Positions 1 through 11,028 are shown, counted from the first letter of the stretch. The stretch is 64,000 bases of DNA from Chlorops oryzae (GCA_020466095.1 CM035807.1:62490158-62554157), one strand, 5' to 3'. The notes: generated by a model not told the origin, from the letters alone. A program made the numbers and translations.

Positions 1-59
1 ATGCTGTTTGAATGGATGATGTCGTCTTCAGGGAAATTCTGTGTCGCTGTGGATGTACC

Positions 60-3000
60 TCAGGACGGAAAAGGTACGTCGTTATTTTGTGTTAGCGGTT
101 GCTCTGTGTTTTCATTTTGTTGCAGGTCGGTTTCATCTGTGTGGAACGGCTTGAGCTGGGAGATATGGGCCGTTTTTATTGCTTTGCCGTCCCTCAGTTT
201 CACAATCACTGGGGATGAGAAGGACTCCACGAAAAATGGTCCATCGAATTTCGGCGCCAGCTTCGCTGCGAAGTCATCGACAGCTTTCGACAGAGGGTGA
301 GTTCGAAGGAGTACTTGTTGTCCTCGATAGGGTTTCCAGGGTCGTCGTCGTAAGTTGTAGGTGCGGGCTTGCTCCTGGCTTGCTTTTGTTAGGTTAATTC
401 CCACAATTTTGAAAATTTCTTGCAGTCGGTTGCGTCGTTGTTCGACTGTTAGTGCCTTCGTCCCTGTACCTACTGTTGTCTCATCGAAGACGCTTTTTGG
501 TAGTCGGGGCTCCCTGCCTTGTGTTAACATGGCTGGGCTGAAACCTGTGGTGTCGGAAACACTTGTGTTTATGGCCAACATGATCTCTGGTAGTGCCTCG
601 TCCCAATGTTTGTGCGATGACTGTGTATATTGTGCGATCATTGTTTTGATCGTTCGGTTCGCTCGTTCGGTGGGATTTTCTTGTGGTGTGTATGGGGCCG
701 TACATTGATGATGTATACCCATTTCTTCCAAGAATTTCTCAAAGTTGCGACTCGTGAATTGTGTCCCATTGTCAGTCAACAAGACCTTGGGTACCCCGTA
801 TCGTGCGATTATTCGCTCTCGAAGGGATTTCCGGACTGCGTCGGTGGTAGCGCTTCGTAGTGGTATTAGTTCTACCCATTTCGAAAATTTGTCGAAAAAT
901 ACTAATAGTGTTGTATTTCCGTGTATAGAGCGTGGCAATGGTCCCACGAAGTCTGCACATAGGATAGCCCATGGTTCGTCTGCTATTTTAGTGAGCATAT
1001 ATCCCGCTGGTTTCTGTTGATTTACTTTAAATTGTTGACAACTTTTGCATCGAAACACATGTTTTCGTATGTCTTTGATCATGCTTGGCCAGAAATATTT
1101 TTTCGCTGTTCGGAGGAATGTCTTTCGTATGCCCAGATGACCAGCTGTTGGGTGATCGTGATTCTCTTTTAGTACTCGATCGAGATCCTTCCTCCTTACA
1201 CACAGTTTCCAAGCCACGCTGTCTTCATCATCTATGTTTGGGGGTAAATGCCTATATAGGTTTCCATTTTCTATTATATATTCAGGAAATTTGTGTGGTT
1301 CTTTTCCAATTTCCTCCATTTTCCGTGTGACCCAGTCTTTAGGAAGAGGCGGTATTTCTTCCTCATGTATGCGTCGTGTTGTCTCCAATGGATCTCTTGA
1401 TAGAGCGTCAGCAATGACGTTCTCTCTTCCTCTCCTATAACGGACTTCGAAGTTATATTGCTGGAGCTCTAGTGCCCATCGTGCGATGCGTCCTGACGGG
1501 TTTTCTATGGAATTTAGCCATTTTAATGAGAGGTGGTCGGTGATAACGATAAAATTATAGCCCTCAAGGTAGTGTCGCATTTTGCGAATTCCCCAAACGA
1601 TCGCCAGGCACTCCTTTTCAGTGGTTGAATAATTTATTTCGGGTTTGTTAAGGTGGCGGCTTGCATAAGCTATCACTTTTTCTGTTCCCTCATCGTCTTG
1701 TGTCAACACTGCGCCAAGCCCGTAGTCGCTGGCATCTGTTTGTAAAATGAATTGTTTGTTGAAATCTGGGCATGCAAGGATGGGTGCTTTGGTCAATTTT
1801 TTTTTTAACTTCTCGAATGCTTGTTGGTGCTCCATAGTCCATAGCCATTTTGTTCCTTTTTTAAGTAGTGTTGTCAGAGGATGTACAGTGTCTGCGAATT
1901 CGGGTACGAATCGTCTGTACCATGATGTGATTCCGATGCACTGTCGTAGCTCCTTTATGTTCGTGGGTGGTTTGAGGCGCTCGATGGCTTCAATTTTTGA
2001 CGGGTCTGTTTGTATGCCTTTGCTGCTTACCATATGACCAAGGTATTTGATTTCGGTTCTTAGAAATTCGCATTTTTCTGGATTTATTTTGAGGTTGGCC
2101 TCACGTAATCTTCTAAAAACTTCTACTAAATTCGTCATATGTTCTTCCAGTGTTCGACCTAGTACGATGATGTCGTCGAGGTACGCAAAAGCGAACGGTT
2201 CTAGTTCAGGCGTTATTACTGAGTCTAATGCCCGTTGGAAAGTTGCGGGTGCTGAGTGTAATCCGAACGGCATTACCTTCCATTGGAAAAGGCCCCGTCC
2301 GGGCACAGTGAACGCGGTATACTGTTTGCTTGTCTCGTCCATTGGAATTTGCCAGTAGCCATTTTTAAGGTCCAGACTGCTAAAAATTTTTGCATCCTTC
2401 AGACGGTCCAAAATGTGGCTTATTCGTGGTAATGGGTATGCGTCAGGGATTGATTTAGCATTTAGTTGCCTGTAGTCGATGCAGAGTCTCCATTTGCCAT
2501 TTTTCTTTAGAACGAGTACTGTAGGTGCACTGTATGGGCTGTTCGACGGTTCTATGCATCCCTTTTCGAGGATATCGTCGATTTCTTTATTTATAATTTC
2601 TTGTTTTGCAGGATTTTGTGGGAAGTATCTGGCTTTGATTGGGACCTCATCCTTTACTCTTATGTGGTGTTTGGCAATATTCGATGGCCCCTCCATGCTT
2701 TCGAAACGTTTGATTTCCCTCTGGATTATCTCTTCGGCTTCTGCTCGGGTGATTTGTTCGCTTTTTGAGATCTTTTCTGTGTCGCCATTGAGTTCTCGTA
2801 TTGATAGTGCATTCCAGTTGGCGGCTTGAATCCTTGGAATTTTTATACTCTGGCCTGCAATCTCCAACTGTGCGTCTAGCGCTCCCAGTGTGTCCATGCC
2901 GAGTATCACGTCGTCTATCACATGTTCCAGTATTGCTAGTTCGATTTGTAGTTGTTTTTGTCCAAGCTGTAGTGTGGTTGTGGTTGCCTCAGTTACGATG

Positions 3001-3263
3001 GTTTTTCTGCCGTCTGCTAGTTGTATGTTGGCACGAATTGGGTGTGTGTGACTGGAGTCCTGAATTTGTTTTGCCATAGCCCTACTAATGTAGTTCCTTG
3101 TGGCCCCGGTGTCGATTGTTGCTACTATGGGTTTTCCTCCGAGTGTAACATTGGCAACGATGGTGTTGTTCTTGAATTTTAAATTCGAGGTCTCCTGTAG
3201 GGGGCTGCCGCTGTGCCTCGTTATTTGCGGTCCCCTTGTTCGTTTCCCGATTTCCTGCAGCAT
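60..3263 (-). CDS. pol: Gypsy pol polyprotein (protease-RT-RNase H-integrase)
   Basis: This open frame of about 1067 residues encodes all enzymes of a gypsy retrotransposon. The retropepsin motif DTGA is at residues 51-54. The reverse transcriptase has the YLDD catalytic motif at 361-364. RNase H begins with the TDASDYGLGAVL motif near 509-520. The integrase has an HHCC zinc site (H704, H709, C739, C742) and a DDE triad at about D771, D831 and E866. No catalytic residue is missing. The first methionine (3263) is probably not the true start: the frame overlaps the end of gag in the -1 register, and a GGGAAAC heptamer in the overlap fits synthesis as a Gag-Pol fusion. The protein would act in a virus-like particle and, through integrase, in the nucleus. 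Family assignment is secure; the subclade (mdg1, 17.6 or other) is not assigned. Confidence 0.95.
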   Translation of the reverse strand: MLQEIGKRTRGPQITRHSGSPLQETSNLKFKNNTIVANVTLGGKPIVATIDTGATRNYISRAMAKQIQDSSHTHPIRANIQLADGRKTIVTEATTTTLQLGQKQLQIELAILEHVIDDVILGMDTLGALDAQLEIAGQSIKIPRIQAANWNALSIRELNGDTEKISKSEQITRAEAEEIIQREIKRFESMEGPSNIAKHHIRVKDEVPIKARYFPQNPAKQEIINKEIDDILEKGCIEPSNSPYSAPTVLVLKKNGKWRLCIDYRQLNAKSIPDAYPLPRISHILDRLKDAKIFSSLDLKNGYWQIPMDETSKQYTAFTVPGRGLFQWKVMPFGLHSAPATFQRALDSVITPELEPFAFAYLDDIIVLGRTLEEHMTNLVEVFRRLREANLKINPEKCEFLRTEIKYLGHMVSSKGIQTDPSKIEAIERLKPPTNIKELRQCIGITSWYRRFVPEFADTVHPLTTLLKKGTKWLWTMEHQQAFEKLKKKLTKAPILACPDFNKQFILQTDASDYGLGAVLTQDDEGTEKVIAYASRHLNKPEINYSTTEKECLAIVWGIRKMRHYLEGYNFIVITDHLSLKWLNSIENPSGRIARWALELQQYNFEVRYRRGRENVIADALSRDPLETTRRIHEEEIPPLPKDWVTRKMEEIGKEPHKFPEYIIENGNLYRHLPPNIDDEDSVAWKLCVRRKDLDRVLKENHDHPTAGHLGIRKTFLRTAKKYFWPSMIKDIRKHVFRCKSCQQFKVNQQKPAGYMLTKIADEPWAILCADFVGPLPRSIHGNTTLLVFFDKFSKWVELIPLRSATTDAVRKSLRERIIARYGVPKVLLTDNGTQFTSRNFEKFLEEMGIHHQCTAPYTPQENPTERANRTIKTMIAQYTQSSHKHWDEALPEIMLAINTSVSDTTGFSPAMLTQGREPRLPKSVFDETTVGTGTKALTVEQRRNRLQEIFKIVGINLTKASQEQARTYNLRRRPWKPYRGQQVLLRTHPLSKAVDDFAAKLAPKFDGPFFVESFSSPVIVKLRDGKAIKTAHISQLKPFHTDETDLQQNENTEQPLTQNNDVPFPS

Positions 3264-4318
3264 TCAATTGTTCTTATTTCTCTTTTTCCGCAGATCCAAC
3301 AAAATAAAATTTGGGGGTTTTTGCAGCCAAATTGGCGGTGGCCTGGTTGACCGCATCGGCGGCATGCGTTGTATACATCGATTTTATCCTGGGTGCTTTG
3401 TGATGTTTCTGCTGGTTTTTGTTCGGTAACCCGTCGACTTCGCTCCTCGGTTCGGTTTTGTGTTTGTTTCTTTTGCTTCGCCCTGTCTTGTTTTTTGATT
3501 TCTAATCTTTCGAAGTCGTCTGCTAAGTCGATGAGTCCTCTCAATGTTGCGAAGTCTCGTCTCCTGGCGTATCCCTGGAATTCGTGGGTGCTGTTCTCGT
3601 AAATGCGATCCAATTTCATTTTTTCTGTGTATTCGGTGTGTCGCATCAATTCCTGCATCGCCAGTAAATATTGTTTGAACGGCTCTTCCTCTTGTTGTTC
3701 TCTTTTACGGATGGTGTCCTCCAAATGTTCAAAATATCTTGGCGGTAGGAAGAACTCTAAGAAGTCTCGCTTGAAGTTGCTCCAAATACGCCATGCCGCA
3801 TTATTGTTCCTGTACCAGGATAGAGCCATGTCTTTTAGAAGTTCTGGCATTGTTCTGGGCAGCATATTCTTTGGTAGGTCATAGACCTCTGCCAACTCTT
3901 CCACTCTTTCAATGAAGCTCAGAGCGTCCTGTTTGCCATCGTATTTTAGTCCCCATTTGCGGACCTTGTCGATGATGTCGGTGTATACTGGCATGGGGAA
4001 TGTCGTTATCGACGGTGGCGATGTGGTATTAGTGCGCAATGTTTCTGTTTGACCGTATTTTGGAGTAGTTCCCGTTGGGTAATTTTGATTTGGATCTGTG
4101 GCAGGTGTTGGTAATAAAGGTGAGGGTGCTCTTGCGTGTTTTACTTCCCATTCGTGTAATGTTCGAGCGTATTCCTCATCCGACGCATGTTCATTTGCAA
4201 ACGTAGCCAGTCGTTTTCGTAGTTCTTCGACAGTGCCTTGGGTATCAATATTTACTGTTTCGCAGTAGGTTAGCAGGTCCTCTTTCCGAAGAGAGTATAT
4301 CCATGTAGTTTTTACCAT
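3221..4318 (-). CDS. gag: Gypsy gag with CCHC zinc knuckle
   Basis: Structural protein of the same gypsy element. The frame is open from a GTG at 4357, but that codon lies in the primer binding site, so I choose the first ATG at 4318 (starting MVKTTWIY), giving about 365 residues. The central part is rich in acidic and aromatic residues, typical of a retrotransposon capsid domain. Near the C-terminus a zinc knuckle of the form CRRCGQPGHRQFGC is followed by a second cysteine-rich stretch around CWICGK. The end overlaps pol by 43 bases in a different frame. The capsid assignment rests on position and the zinc knuckle; I do not recognise a close named relative. Confidence 0.9.
   Translation of the reverse strand: MVKTTWIYSLRKEDLLTYCETVNIDTQGTVEELRKRLATFANEHASDEEYARTLHEWEVKHARAPSPLLPTPATDPNQNYPTGTTPKYGQTETLRTNTTSPPSITTFPMPVYTDIIDKVRKWGLKYDGKQDALSFIERVEELAEVYDLPKNMLPRTMPELLKDMALSWYRNNNAAWRIWSNFKRDFLEFFLPPRYFEHLEDTIRKREQQEEEPFKQYLLAMQELMRHTEYTEKMKLDRIYENSTHEFQGYARRRDFATLRGLIDLADDFERLEIKKQDRAKQKKQTQNRTEERSRRVTEQKPAETSQSTQDKIDVYNACRRCGQPGHRQFGCKNPQILFCWICGKREIRTIECCRKSGNEQGDRK
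3242..3248 (-). promoter_or_regulatory. -1 ribosomal frameshift slippery site GGGAAAC
   Basis: On the minus strand the heptamer reads G GGA AAC. The gag frame decodes GGA AAC as Gly-Asn, so the match to the X XXY YYZ rule is exact and in the right register. Slipping back one base gives GGG AAA CGA, which is the pol frame (Gly-Lys-Arg). The site lies inside the 43-base overlap, 22 bases before the gag stop. GGGAAAC is an established slippery heptamer in retroviruses. I did not fold the downstream RNA, so a stimulatory structure is not shown. Confidence 0.82.
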
Positions 4319-4338
4319 TTTGTGTGTGTTTTCTTGTA

Positions 4339-4356
4339 GAATTTGCTCGGGCGCCA
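4339..4356 (-). other. Primer binding site, tRNA-Lys-like
   Basis: Two bases inside the LTR end the minus strand reads TGGCGCCCGAGCAAATTC. The first ten bases match the 3' end of a lysine tRNA as used by many retroelements; the match weakens afterwards. Its place between LTR and gag is as expected. Confidence 0.75.
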
Positions 4357-4467
4357 CTTGTAACGACCTATTTCTGCCGGGGTGGGCTCAGCCTAACCCA
4401 GGGTCGTACAAGAAATTTATATTTCTAACGTAGGTTTCTAAAGGAATAATTCAAGGGTTTTAATTCA

Positions 4468-4550
4468 ATGTAATTCAATATAATTTCTTTGTAATTCAAT
4501 ATAATTCAATGTAATTCAATATAATTCAATGTAATTCGATATAATTCTCT
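4468..4550. repeat. 10-bp tandem repeat inside gypsy LTR
   Basis: About eight copies of a 10-base unit alternating between GTAATTCAAT and ATAATTCAAT, with slight variation. It lies in the part of the LTR nearest gag. Confidence 0.8.
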
Positions 4551-4609
4551 GATTTGTATGCGTCACGGGATTTCCTCAAATAGCGAAGCTTCACTGTAGT
4601 CTCATACAG

Positions 4610-4820
4610 TCTCTAGAGCGGGGTTCTACTGTGGTTTCCCAGTGCGGGGTTTTACTGTTGTCTCAGAGGTCGAGGTTTTGCTGTGGTTTCTCGACGTGAG
4701 GGTTGACTGTTGTTCCAGAGGTCGAGGTTTTACTGTGGTTTCTCGGTGTGGGGGTTGACTGTGATTTCCCCGTACGAGGTTTTACTGTTGCTCCAGAGAT
4801 CGAGGTTTTACGGTGTATCC
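4610..4820. repeat. About 52-bp tandem repeats inside gypsy LTR
   Basis: Units built from the phrases GAGGTCGAGGTTTTACTGTG and GGGTTGACTGTT recur three to four times with changes in length. Two further short repeats follow in the LTR: a phrase ending TAGTCTCGTTACC near 4880 and 4965, and GACCTTTGGACT at three places between 5066 and 5150. Such arrays may be regulatory or simply unstable LTR sequence. Confidence 0.7.
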
Positions 4821-5012
4821 TGCGAGGATGTTCTTGAGAAAGACGCACTGAGTGGCTGACAACAGGATCCTAGTTTCCTTGTGAGGCATAGTCTCGTTAC
4901 CAGAAACTAGAAACAGGCTATCATCCTTCAGATTTGTCCAATTTCTTTGAATCGTTTGTGAGGCAAGGTCTCGTTACCACGATCGAAGAATTTCTCTTGA
5001 GCTGTACTCACA

Positions 5013-5050
5013 CTGACTGACTTTCTCTTGCGTCGTCGTCTGCTTTTATA
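5013..5050 (-). promoter_or_regulatory. Core promoter in gypsy LTR (TATA box plus initiator)
   Basis: The minus strand has TATAAAAGCA at 5050-5041 and, about 30 bases downstream, AGTCAGTCAGTG, which contains the arthropod initiator TCAGT. This spacing fits an RNA polymerase II start inside the LTR, marking the U3/R border. Confidence 0.7.
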
Positions 5051-5335
5051 CTATTCTTCTGAGCTGACCTTTGGACTTTTGAGTCACGTTTTCAGCGTGT
5101 GTCGACCTTTGGACCCAAATCATGCGTTACTCGTGTGCTGACCTTTGGACTACGATCATGCGTCGTCTGCATGTGTTCTGCGTGCTGTTGTTCTGCGTTG
5201 TGCCATTCTGTTGTGTGAGTTGTTGTTGCGCATGCCTGTTTTCGTTCTTCTTGTAATTATTGTTGTCATTTGTGGGCGTTGTTTTCTGTTCATTGTTGTT
5301 TGTGCATTGTTTGTGACGATTTTGTGGTCGTCACA

Positions 5336-5429
5336 GCAGCAAGGAAGATTATAGAAGCTATTGTACAAGCTCTCACGGCAGCAATACCGGAGAAATTGGA
5401 AGAATTTGTACAAAATAAATAAATTTTTT
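5336..5429. other. Short unexplained spacer between gypsy LTR and Jockey remnant
   Basis: Ninety-four bases that match neither neighbour. The plus strand can be read for about 25 codons (around KIIEAIVQALTAAIPEKLEE) before a stop, which might be a transposase tail, but it is too short to assign. Confidence 0.3.
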
Positions 5430-8400
5430 TATCCTTAAATACAGATTAAACAGAAATCAAATGCAGCTTTTAAAACATTTATCATTTTTTTTATTGCAAG
5501 TTTGGTTTTGGAGATATGGGGTTTTTATGAGGAGAGCTTTTTTTCTGCCGCAGTCCTTATATATTCTTTCATTTGTAACAAACCATGGCGCTCCCGTAAT
5601 TGTCTTTAGGATTTTGTATTGTGATCTCTGTAGAATGTCTATATTTGAAGCGCTTACATGCCCATACAATTGCAGACCATACGTCCATATTGGTTTAATA
5701 ACTTGATTATACAGAAGGAATTTATAATCTAGTTTTAAATCAGAGCGATTATTTATGAGCCAGTGCCAGCTGGTTGCTTTCAGCTTCATTTGGTTTCCCT
5801 TGGCCTCGGTATGCTTACGTCATGTCAATCTTTTATCTTAGTGGATTCCAAGTTGAGTAACTTCTTCACATTAAGGAATTCGTGTGTTATTAAGAAAAAT
5901 GTACGGCGAAGCTTTCCTGTTTAGCTTGAAAGTGATATGTCGACATTTGAGCTCGATTATTTTGATTCGCGATTCAGTTTGTTAGTCTCGGATTTCGCGG
6001 AGATGATTTTGGAGCTTAGAAGTTGCAACACAAATATCCATGTGGCGGCATAGTATCGCTGTGTCGTCAGCAAATTTCGAAATTGATACTCGATCGCTAT
6101 TAGGAATATCCGCTGTGTACAAAAGGTAGAGAAACGTCCCAACAATACTTTCATGAGGAACCCCTACATGAATTCCATAACATTTTGTTATAAACGAGTT
6201 ATGTTTAACTTAAATTGTTCTATGTTTTAAGTATGACTAAAAGGTCGCGTGAAAATTTAAGGGAAGTAAGCTTCTTATTTTATGTAGCAACCCGCCGTGC
6301 CAAACTTTGTCGAACGCTTGTTGCTCGTCCAAGAAAACTGCTGAGCAGTACTCGCGGTGTTCAAATGCGATTCTTATTTCGTTGGTTATACGATTTACTT
6401 GCTTTTTAGTACCGTGTTTTTTTCTGAATTCAAATTGATGGGAAGGCATAATATGTTGTTCCTCAAGAAATGGAGTCAATTTGGGTATCAGAAGTTTTTC
6501 GAATAACTTTGAAAGGCAAGGTAGGAGGCTTATGGGTCCAAAAGAGGAAGTTTGCGTTGGATCTTTACCAGGTTTGGGCACCATTTTAATAACCGACCGT
6601 TTCCAGTCTTTTGGAAAATAACCATACTTAATAATAGAATTTAAAAGCACAGGTTAAAATACTACTGCTGCGAAAGGTTAATTTTTTTACATTACGGAAT
6701 AATAAGATCATGTCCGGGGGCTGTTTTGCAGACTAATTCACCTTATTTGGTATAAGATACCCCACTCGGAACAAAGCTTGCGCGAATTCTGTTTGTGTTT
6801 TTGGATTGAGTTGGAAAATTGTGCACAATAGTGCTCGGGTTTGATTAAAATACTCTACTAAGGTGTACTGCAAAAGCCGTTGCTTTCTTTTCGTCGGATC
6901 GCGCCCACCCATTGTTAGGTCTGCGAATAGGTGACTCACTTTTTACAGGATTATTAAAAGCGCAGCTCGCCTACCACATGGACTCCCGATTTACACCCCT
7001 GGGCGTAAGTTTCTGGATAAAACGGTTTTTCTCAATTTCCATTTCCCTGATTAGAGCTGGTCTAAGCCTTTTTTCAGCGTGTTTTAGTCTATCTTCGGCA
7101 AATGGTGTTGGAAATTGTTGCCATTCGATCTTCGTTTTTCAGCAACACGCTTTTCATTTCCTATATTTGTCCGGGTTTTTTTAGTCCTGTCTCTCGTAGA
7201 AGGAGTACAATTTTTCGCTGCTGATTCAGGAATGGAAGAAAAAACAGTTACTGCGTCATTAATATGCTCATTGCAGTCTATTTTATAATAAGTATGTATT
7301 ATATATGCGAACTTATCTACCTTTTGTACTTCAGCCAGTTAGTCCCTAGATTTGTTAGGCTGATTAAACGTTCAAGTTTTACTGGATGCTTTTGTAGTAG
7401 AAATACAACAGGCGAATGCATTCAATTTTATAGTTAGTATGAATATGCGCACTTATGTGATTTTTGTATTTTTGCCAATTTGTGCCTGCATCTGTTAAGC
7501 TGGGTGGGCGTTCTACTGGTTCCGGATATTTGTTCAAAACGAATACAACTTGAGAATGATCTGACGAGAGGTCAGATGTCGCTTTTGCTGAAATAAGTTC
7601 TCTTGCAATACCTTTAGTTATTCCGAAATCTAAGAGGTCAGGTATTTTTGGAGGTCTGTTGGCCAGTAAGTTGGTTGCCTTGGAGATACAAAGTCAAGAG
7701 TTTAATTTTATTAATTATTGCCTTGTATAATTGTAGACCCTTAGGATTGCAGGTTCGCGAGCCCCAGAAATTATGCTTTGCATTATAGTCACCTGCTGCA
7801 AGAAACTTATCCCCTAGTGTCACAAGGAAATGTAGAAACACTTTTTCTGTTATACTGAAGCGAGGTGGGCCATTAAATCGCCATTAAAACGATATTTTTA
7901 CCACGTAATACTACTCAAAGTGTCGTAGCTTGAAAATAATCATAACTATAGGAATCTAGAGGAAAATATTGAATTCTTTTGCAAATAAGTATTCCAGTGC
8001 CTCCATGCACCTTGCCGCCTGGATGGTTGGTTTGATAGAATATGTAGCCGGGGATAGAAAAGAAGTTTTTATTTAATAAATGAGTTTCGGAGAGGCGCAG
8101 CACGTCAATTTCCTCTTGGCTTAAAAAACTCTGAGTTTCCAGCTTATGCGTGGCTAACACATTCGAATTTCACGCACAAATTTTCAAGACACTCATTTTT
8201 TCTCCAAAACTGCAGTCATAAGTTTATCGATCTTTTGCATCATTTGCACAAGTACATTCAAAGTTTGAGCTAGACTGAGTATCATTACTTCAAGACTGCT
8301 ATTCGTGTAAGCAGGGGGATTAACAGTGCCCGCGGACCCTAATGCATCAGCGCAGGAAATTTCTGTGGTCGAAGGGTTGTTATTAGAAGTTGGAGGGGCT

Positions 8401-9545
8401 ATTGGTGCGGAAAAAATTTAATTATTAGAAGGATTTCTTACCGATTCTTGCTTAACATTCAAACGCTTTTTCTAGGTCTTGATAAACTGAACAACCTCTG
8501 TAATTTGCAGTATGGTTAGCTTGACAATTACTACATTTTATTTATCTGCGATCGTTTTGAGCTTTTTTCCAAACTGAGCAATGATGAAGCTCGCCACAAA
8601 GTGCGCAAACGGTGCGCAAGAGGCAATACGACTTCCTGTGTGCAACCTCTTGACAGTTGGCAAATTGAACTGGACCATTTCTTTTGTGGGGCTCTTCGAC
8701 CGATATTTCGCGGTGTAATAAGAATTGTAAATTATATACTGGATGGATTTCGTTCTTTTTCAGCTTTAAGTTGTCAGGCAACAAATCAACTTTTGATTTA
8801 TTAAATATATTTATAACGGATCTAGGGTGAAAGCCCTTTTCTTCCAGTTCGCTTTTATGCCAGTTGTGTCAACGTCTGCTTCAATACCATTGATCACAAC
8901 TGTAATGCCTTTGCTACTCTTAAGCAAGTATGTATAAAAGTTTTTGTTATTCGCTTCGAGCTCTTTGAAAACCCTGCGGAAATTATACTCCGTTTTAGTT
9001 TGTATTTTAGTTTCGTGGATATTACCCTTTGTTAGGGGAACAACATAGAAATTGTTGTTCCCTAACAAACTATATAGTTTGGCAACGAGTGCACTAGAGT
9101 TCTGCTCGCGCAAGTAGCTTGGCGATGGTTTAAGATTTTTAGCTGGCTGAGATTCGGAATTTTCGCTGATAGTTTCAACTAAAGAAGCGAAACGGTTTCT
9201 CGCTAGTGTTGTTCTGGAAGGAATTTCCGTTTTGTTAAACTGGGCCCTTGCATCATTTTTTCCGATAGGACTTCTTTTCCTCTTCCTAGTATTAATATAC
9301 CTATGCGTACCGATCAGCACCGGTTGCTGTTCATTTACCTTTTTACTCATTTTATCCAAGTCAACTATTATATTTTGTTTGGGCGAAACAGGCTTAGTTT
9401 GAGCACTCGGAAAAGTGGGTGCAGGGGAACCAGAAATCGAAATTTCGAAAGTGTTGTTGGTCCTATTATCCTTGCTGACACAGCAATTTAATTCACTAAC
9501 AGATCGCGATCTTTGTCTCTCAAATCCGCTTGATTTTCTTTTTTG
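5430..9545 (-). mobile_element. Jockey-clade non-LTR retrotransposon, decayed copy 1
   Basis: The order on the minus strand is gag (ORF1), endonuclease, then RT, matching the better copy at 58147-63303 along its whole length. Similarity begins inside gag near 9545, so the 5' end is truncated, and it stops before the poly-A tail seen in copy 2. Many small indels and stops break both frames. Confidence 0.85.
5457..8196 (-). pseudogene. Jockey ORF2 (APE endonuclease + RT), copy 1, broken
   Basis: Fragments in shifting frames follow the ORF2 order. The start at 8196 reads MSVLKICA, followed by a TGA where copy 2 has Trp. The endonuclease pieces are at 8160-7915 (with SETHLLNKNFFSIPGY) and 7841-7638 (with AAGDYNAKHNFWGSRTC). 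The RT fingers/palm region is at 6650-6237 (with VPKPGKDPTQTSS). An FADD-type catalytic region survives near 6060, and the C-terminal thumb region is at 5789-5457. Compared with copy 2 there are additional deletions around 6700-7500. The enzyme would nick target DNA and prime reverse transcription, but this copy cannot make it. Confidence 0.85.
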
Positions 9546-9569
9546 TTTTTTGTTATTGTATTCTAACAT
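8430..9569 (-). pseudogene. Jockey ORF1 (gag-like, zinc knuckles), copy 1, broken
   Basis: Residues encoded at 9569-8811 match the middle of the intact ORF1 at 62987-61647, including the basic RKRSPIGKND stretch and the segment before the zinc knuckles (PRE_C2HC-type region). A frame change near 8800 separates this from 8784-8542, which holds the cysteine/histidine-rich knuckle region, itself missing some cysteines. The N-terminal third found in copy 2 is absent. The function would have been RNA binding in a retrotransposon RNP. Confidence 0.8.
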
Positions 9570-11028
9570 TTTGGATATTGCTTGTATTGCTTGGTTCGTA
9601 AAGATTCTACATCACCTGATCAAAAAATGTCGCACTGCAACCAGAATTGAATAAAAAAATTTGCTTCGAAACGTTTTTGGGGAAAATCGAAAAATTAAGA
9701 AAAAAAAAAACCGTTGCAAATTTCATTGAAATCGTTGGATGTGCAGAAAATAAGTAATTAATTTTGATCTCTCTTTTTAAAAAGTTGTGTTCTGGTTTGT
9801 GAACCGAAAACAAAGCAAAGCAATTGCTTCATGAAGTTAAAATAAATTTGCTTGCTCAACAAAAAATTGGGGCAATGCATTTGCTTTTGAGAATTAATGT
9901 CTACGTCTCAAGCACTTTAATGCTTTCGCAAACCCGTAAGCAAGTTGAAATCCGCTTGATAAGAGCTATTGTTAAGAATTAAAAAATTTTTTATAAAAAT
10001 TGTAAATGTAAAAAGTTTTTCCAGTTTGACCTTTTAAATTCTATTTTTATTTATTTTTTATTTGTAAGATTTTAATTTTGGACTTTTAACGGCTGATTTG
10101 TGAAATATTTTTCCTCAGTGCAAAATTTAAAAAAAAATTCTTACATTCCCAGTTTTAAAAGCTATCAAAGCTTCTATCCTAAATAGATTTTGAGATATAG
10201 ATTTTTGGAAAAGGACTTTATACAAAGGCGTTTCCTAGATTATTTCAAGGACACTCGACAATAGAAAATGAGTTTCTTCAATGTGCTTAGGTAGCATGAA
10301 TCCAAAAATAAGGGGGTGGCACTCGGCTATACCACTTGACTGGAATGCGTTGTTGTGCAACTTGATATGGAAAGTGGAAATGGGCGCATGTAATACATGC
10401 CTATAGAGTTGGATTTAATCAAGTAGGGTGAACAGTGTCAAACAATGCCTGTTACAGTAAATTTCTGTTTTCCTCAATACTTAGAAAGGGAGCATTCAAG
10501 TATTACGAAACTCAATTAGAGGAGAGGGTCTTGTAGAACGTTACGATGCCTTACGAGGGTCAAAAATCATCAAACATTGTGTTACATAATACTTAAACAC
10601 TACCAAACATTGCATACTCTTAGGCGAAATTGTAGATTGGAGTCGCCGCACTGTGCAACATGACGTTTGAAAGGTTGTAATTTTCTTAAAAAATATATTC
10701 AGGTATAACTAAAGCTTCTTCCAAAATGGGTTAATTGTCTGCTATGTAGCTCCCCAACTATAAATGGGACTATAACTTTTTTCAGGCATACTTAAAAAGA
10801 TAGGAAAAAAGTATTCCCCGCATAGACCGCCTTTCAGTTCTGTTCAGGATAAAAACGATATAAAAAATTTTCTTTTTAATAGAAAAATTAAATTTATTGC
10901 AATTTTAAGCGTGTTTCGGAGCCTTTGATATCACGTTTTCGTTTAATTTTTTTTTTGTGTACTTTTCCAACCAACAATTTAGATGCAATTTAACATTGTA
11001 AGCTAACAAAATTTATTTGTTCTCTCGC
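9546..11028. other. AT-rich intergenic DNA, nothing recognised
   Basis: No open frame of note, no clear TIR or LTR pair. It contains homopolymer A/T runs and a few unique GC-richer stretches (for example 10300-10450) whose nature I cannot tell. Confidence 0.5.

Larger units (their letters stand above)
1..5335 (-). mobile_element. Gypsy-type LTR retrotransposon, 3' end beyond window
   Basis: Reading on the minus strand, the order is 5' LTR (5335-4359), tRNA primer binding site, gag, then pol with protease, RT, RNase H and integrase in the gypsy order. Both reading frames are open, which makes this the best-preserved LTR element in the window. The last pol codon is at 60. The remaining 59 bases do not show a recognisable LTR start, so an env-like gene or the 3' LTR must lie outside the window. 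The target-site duplication cannot be tested because only one end is visible. Intact frames suggest a young copy; whether it is active cannot be judged. Confidence 0.93.
4359..5335 (-). repeat. 5' LTR of the gypsy element
   Basis: On the plus strand this segment starts TGTAACGACC and ends GGTCGTCACA, an imperfect 10-base terminal inverted repeat with the TG...CA ends of an LTR. It directly abuts the primer binding site. At 977 bp it is long and rich in internal repeats. Its partner LTR is off the window, so the boundaries rest on the terminal motif only. Confidence 0.85.

Noticed and set aside
5145..5413. Small Val/Leu-rich frames near the gypsy LTR
   Set aside because: They lie within U3 of the LTR; composition driven by TTG repeats.
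9415..9654. Plus-strand frames over the Jockey gag remnant
   Set aside because: Antisense shadows of the minus-strand gag sequence.
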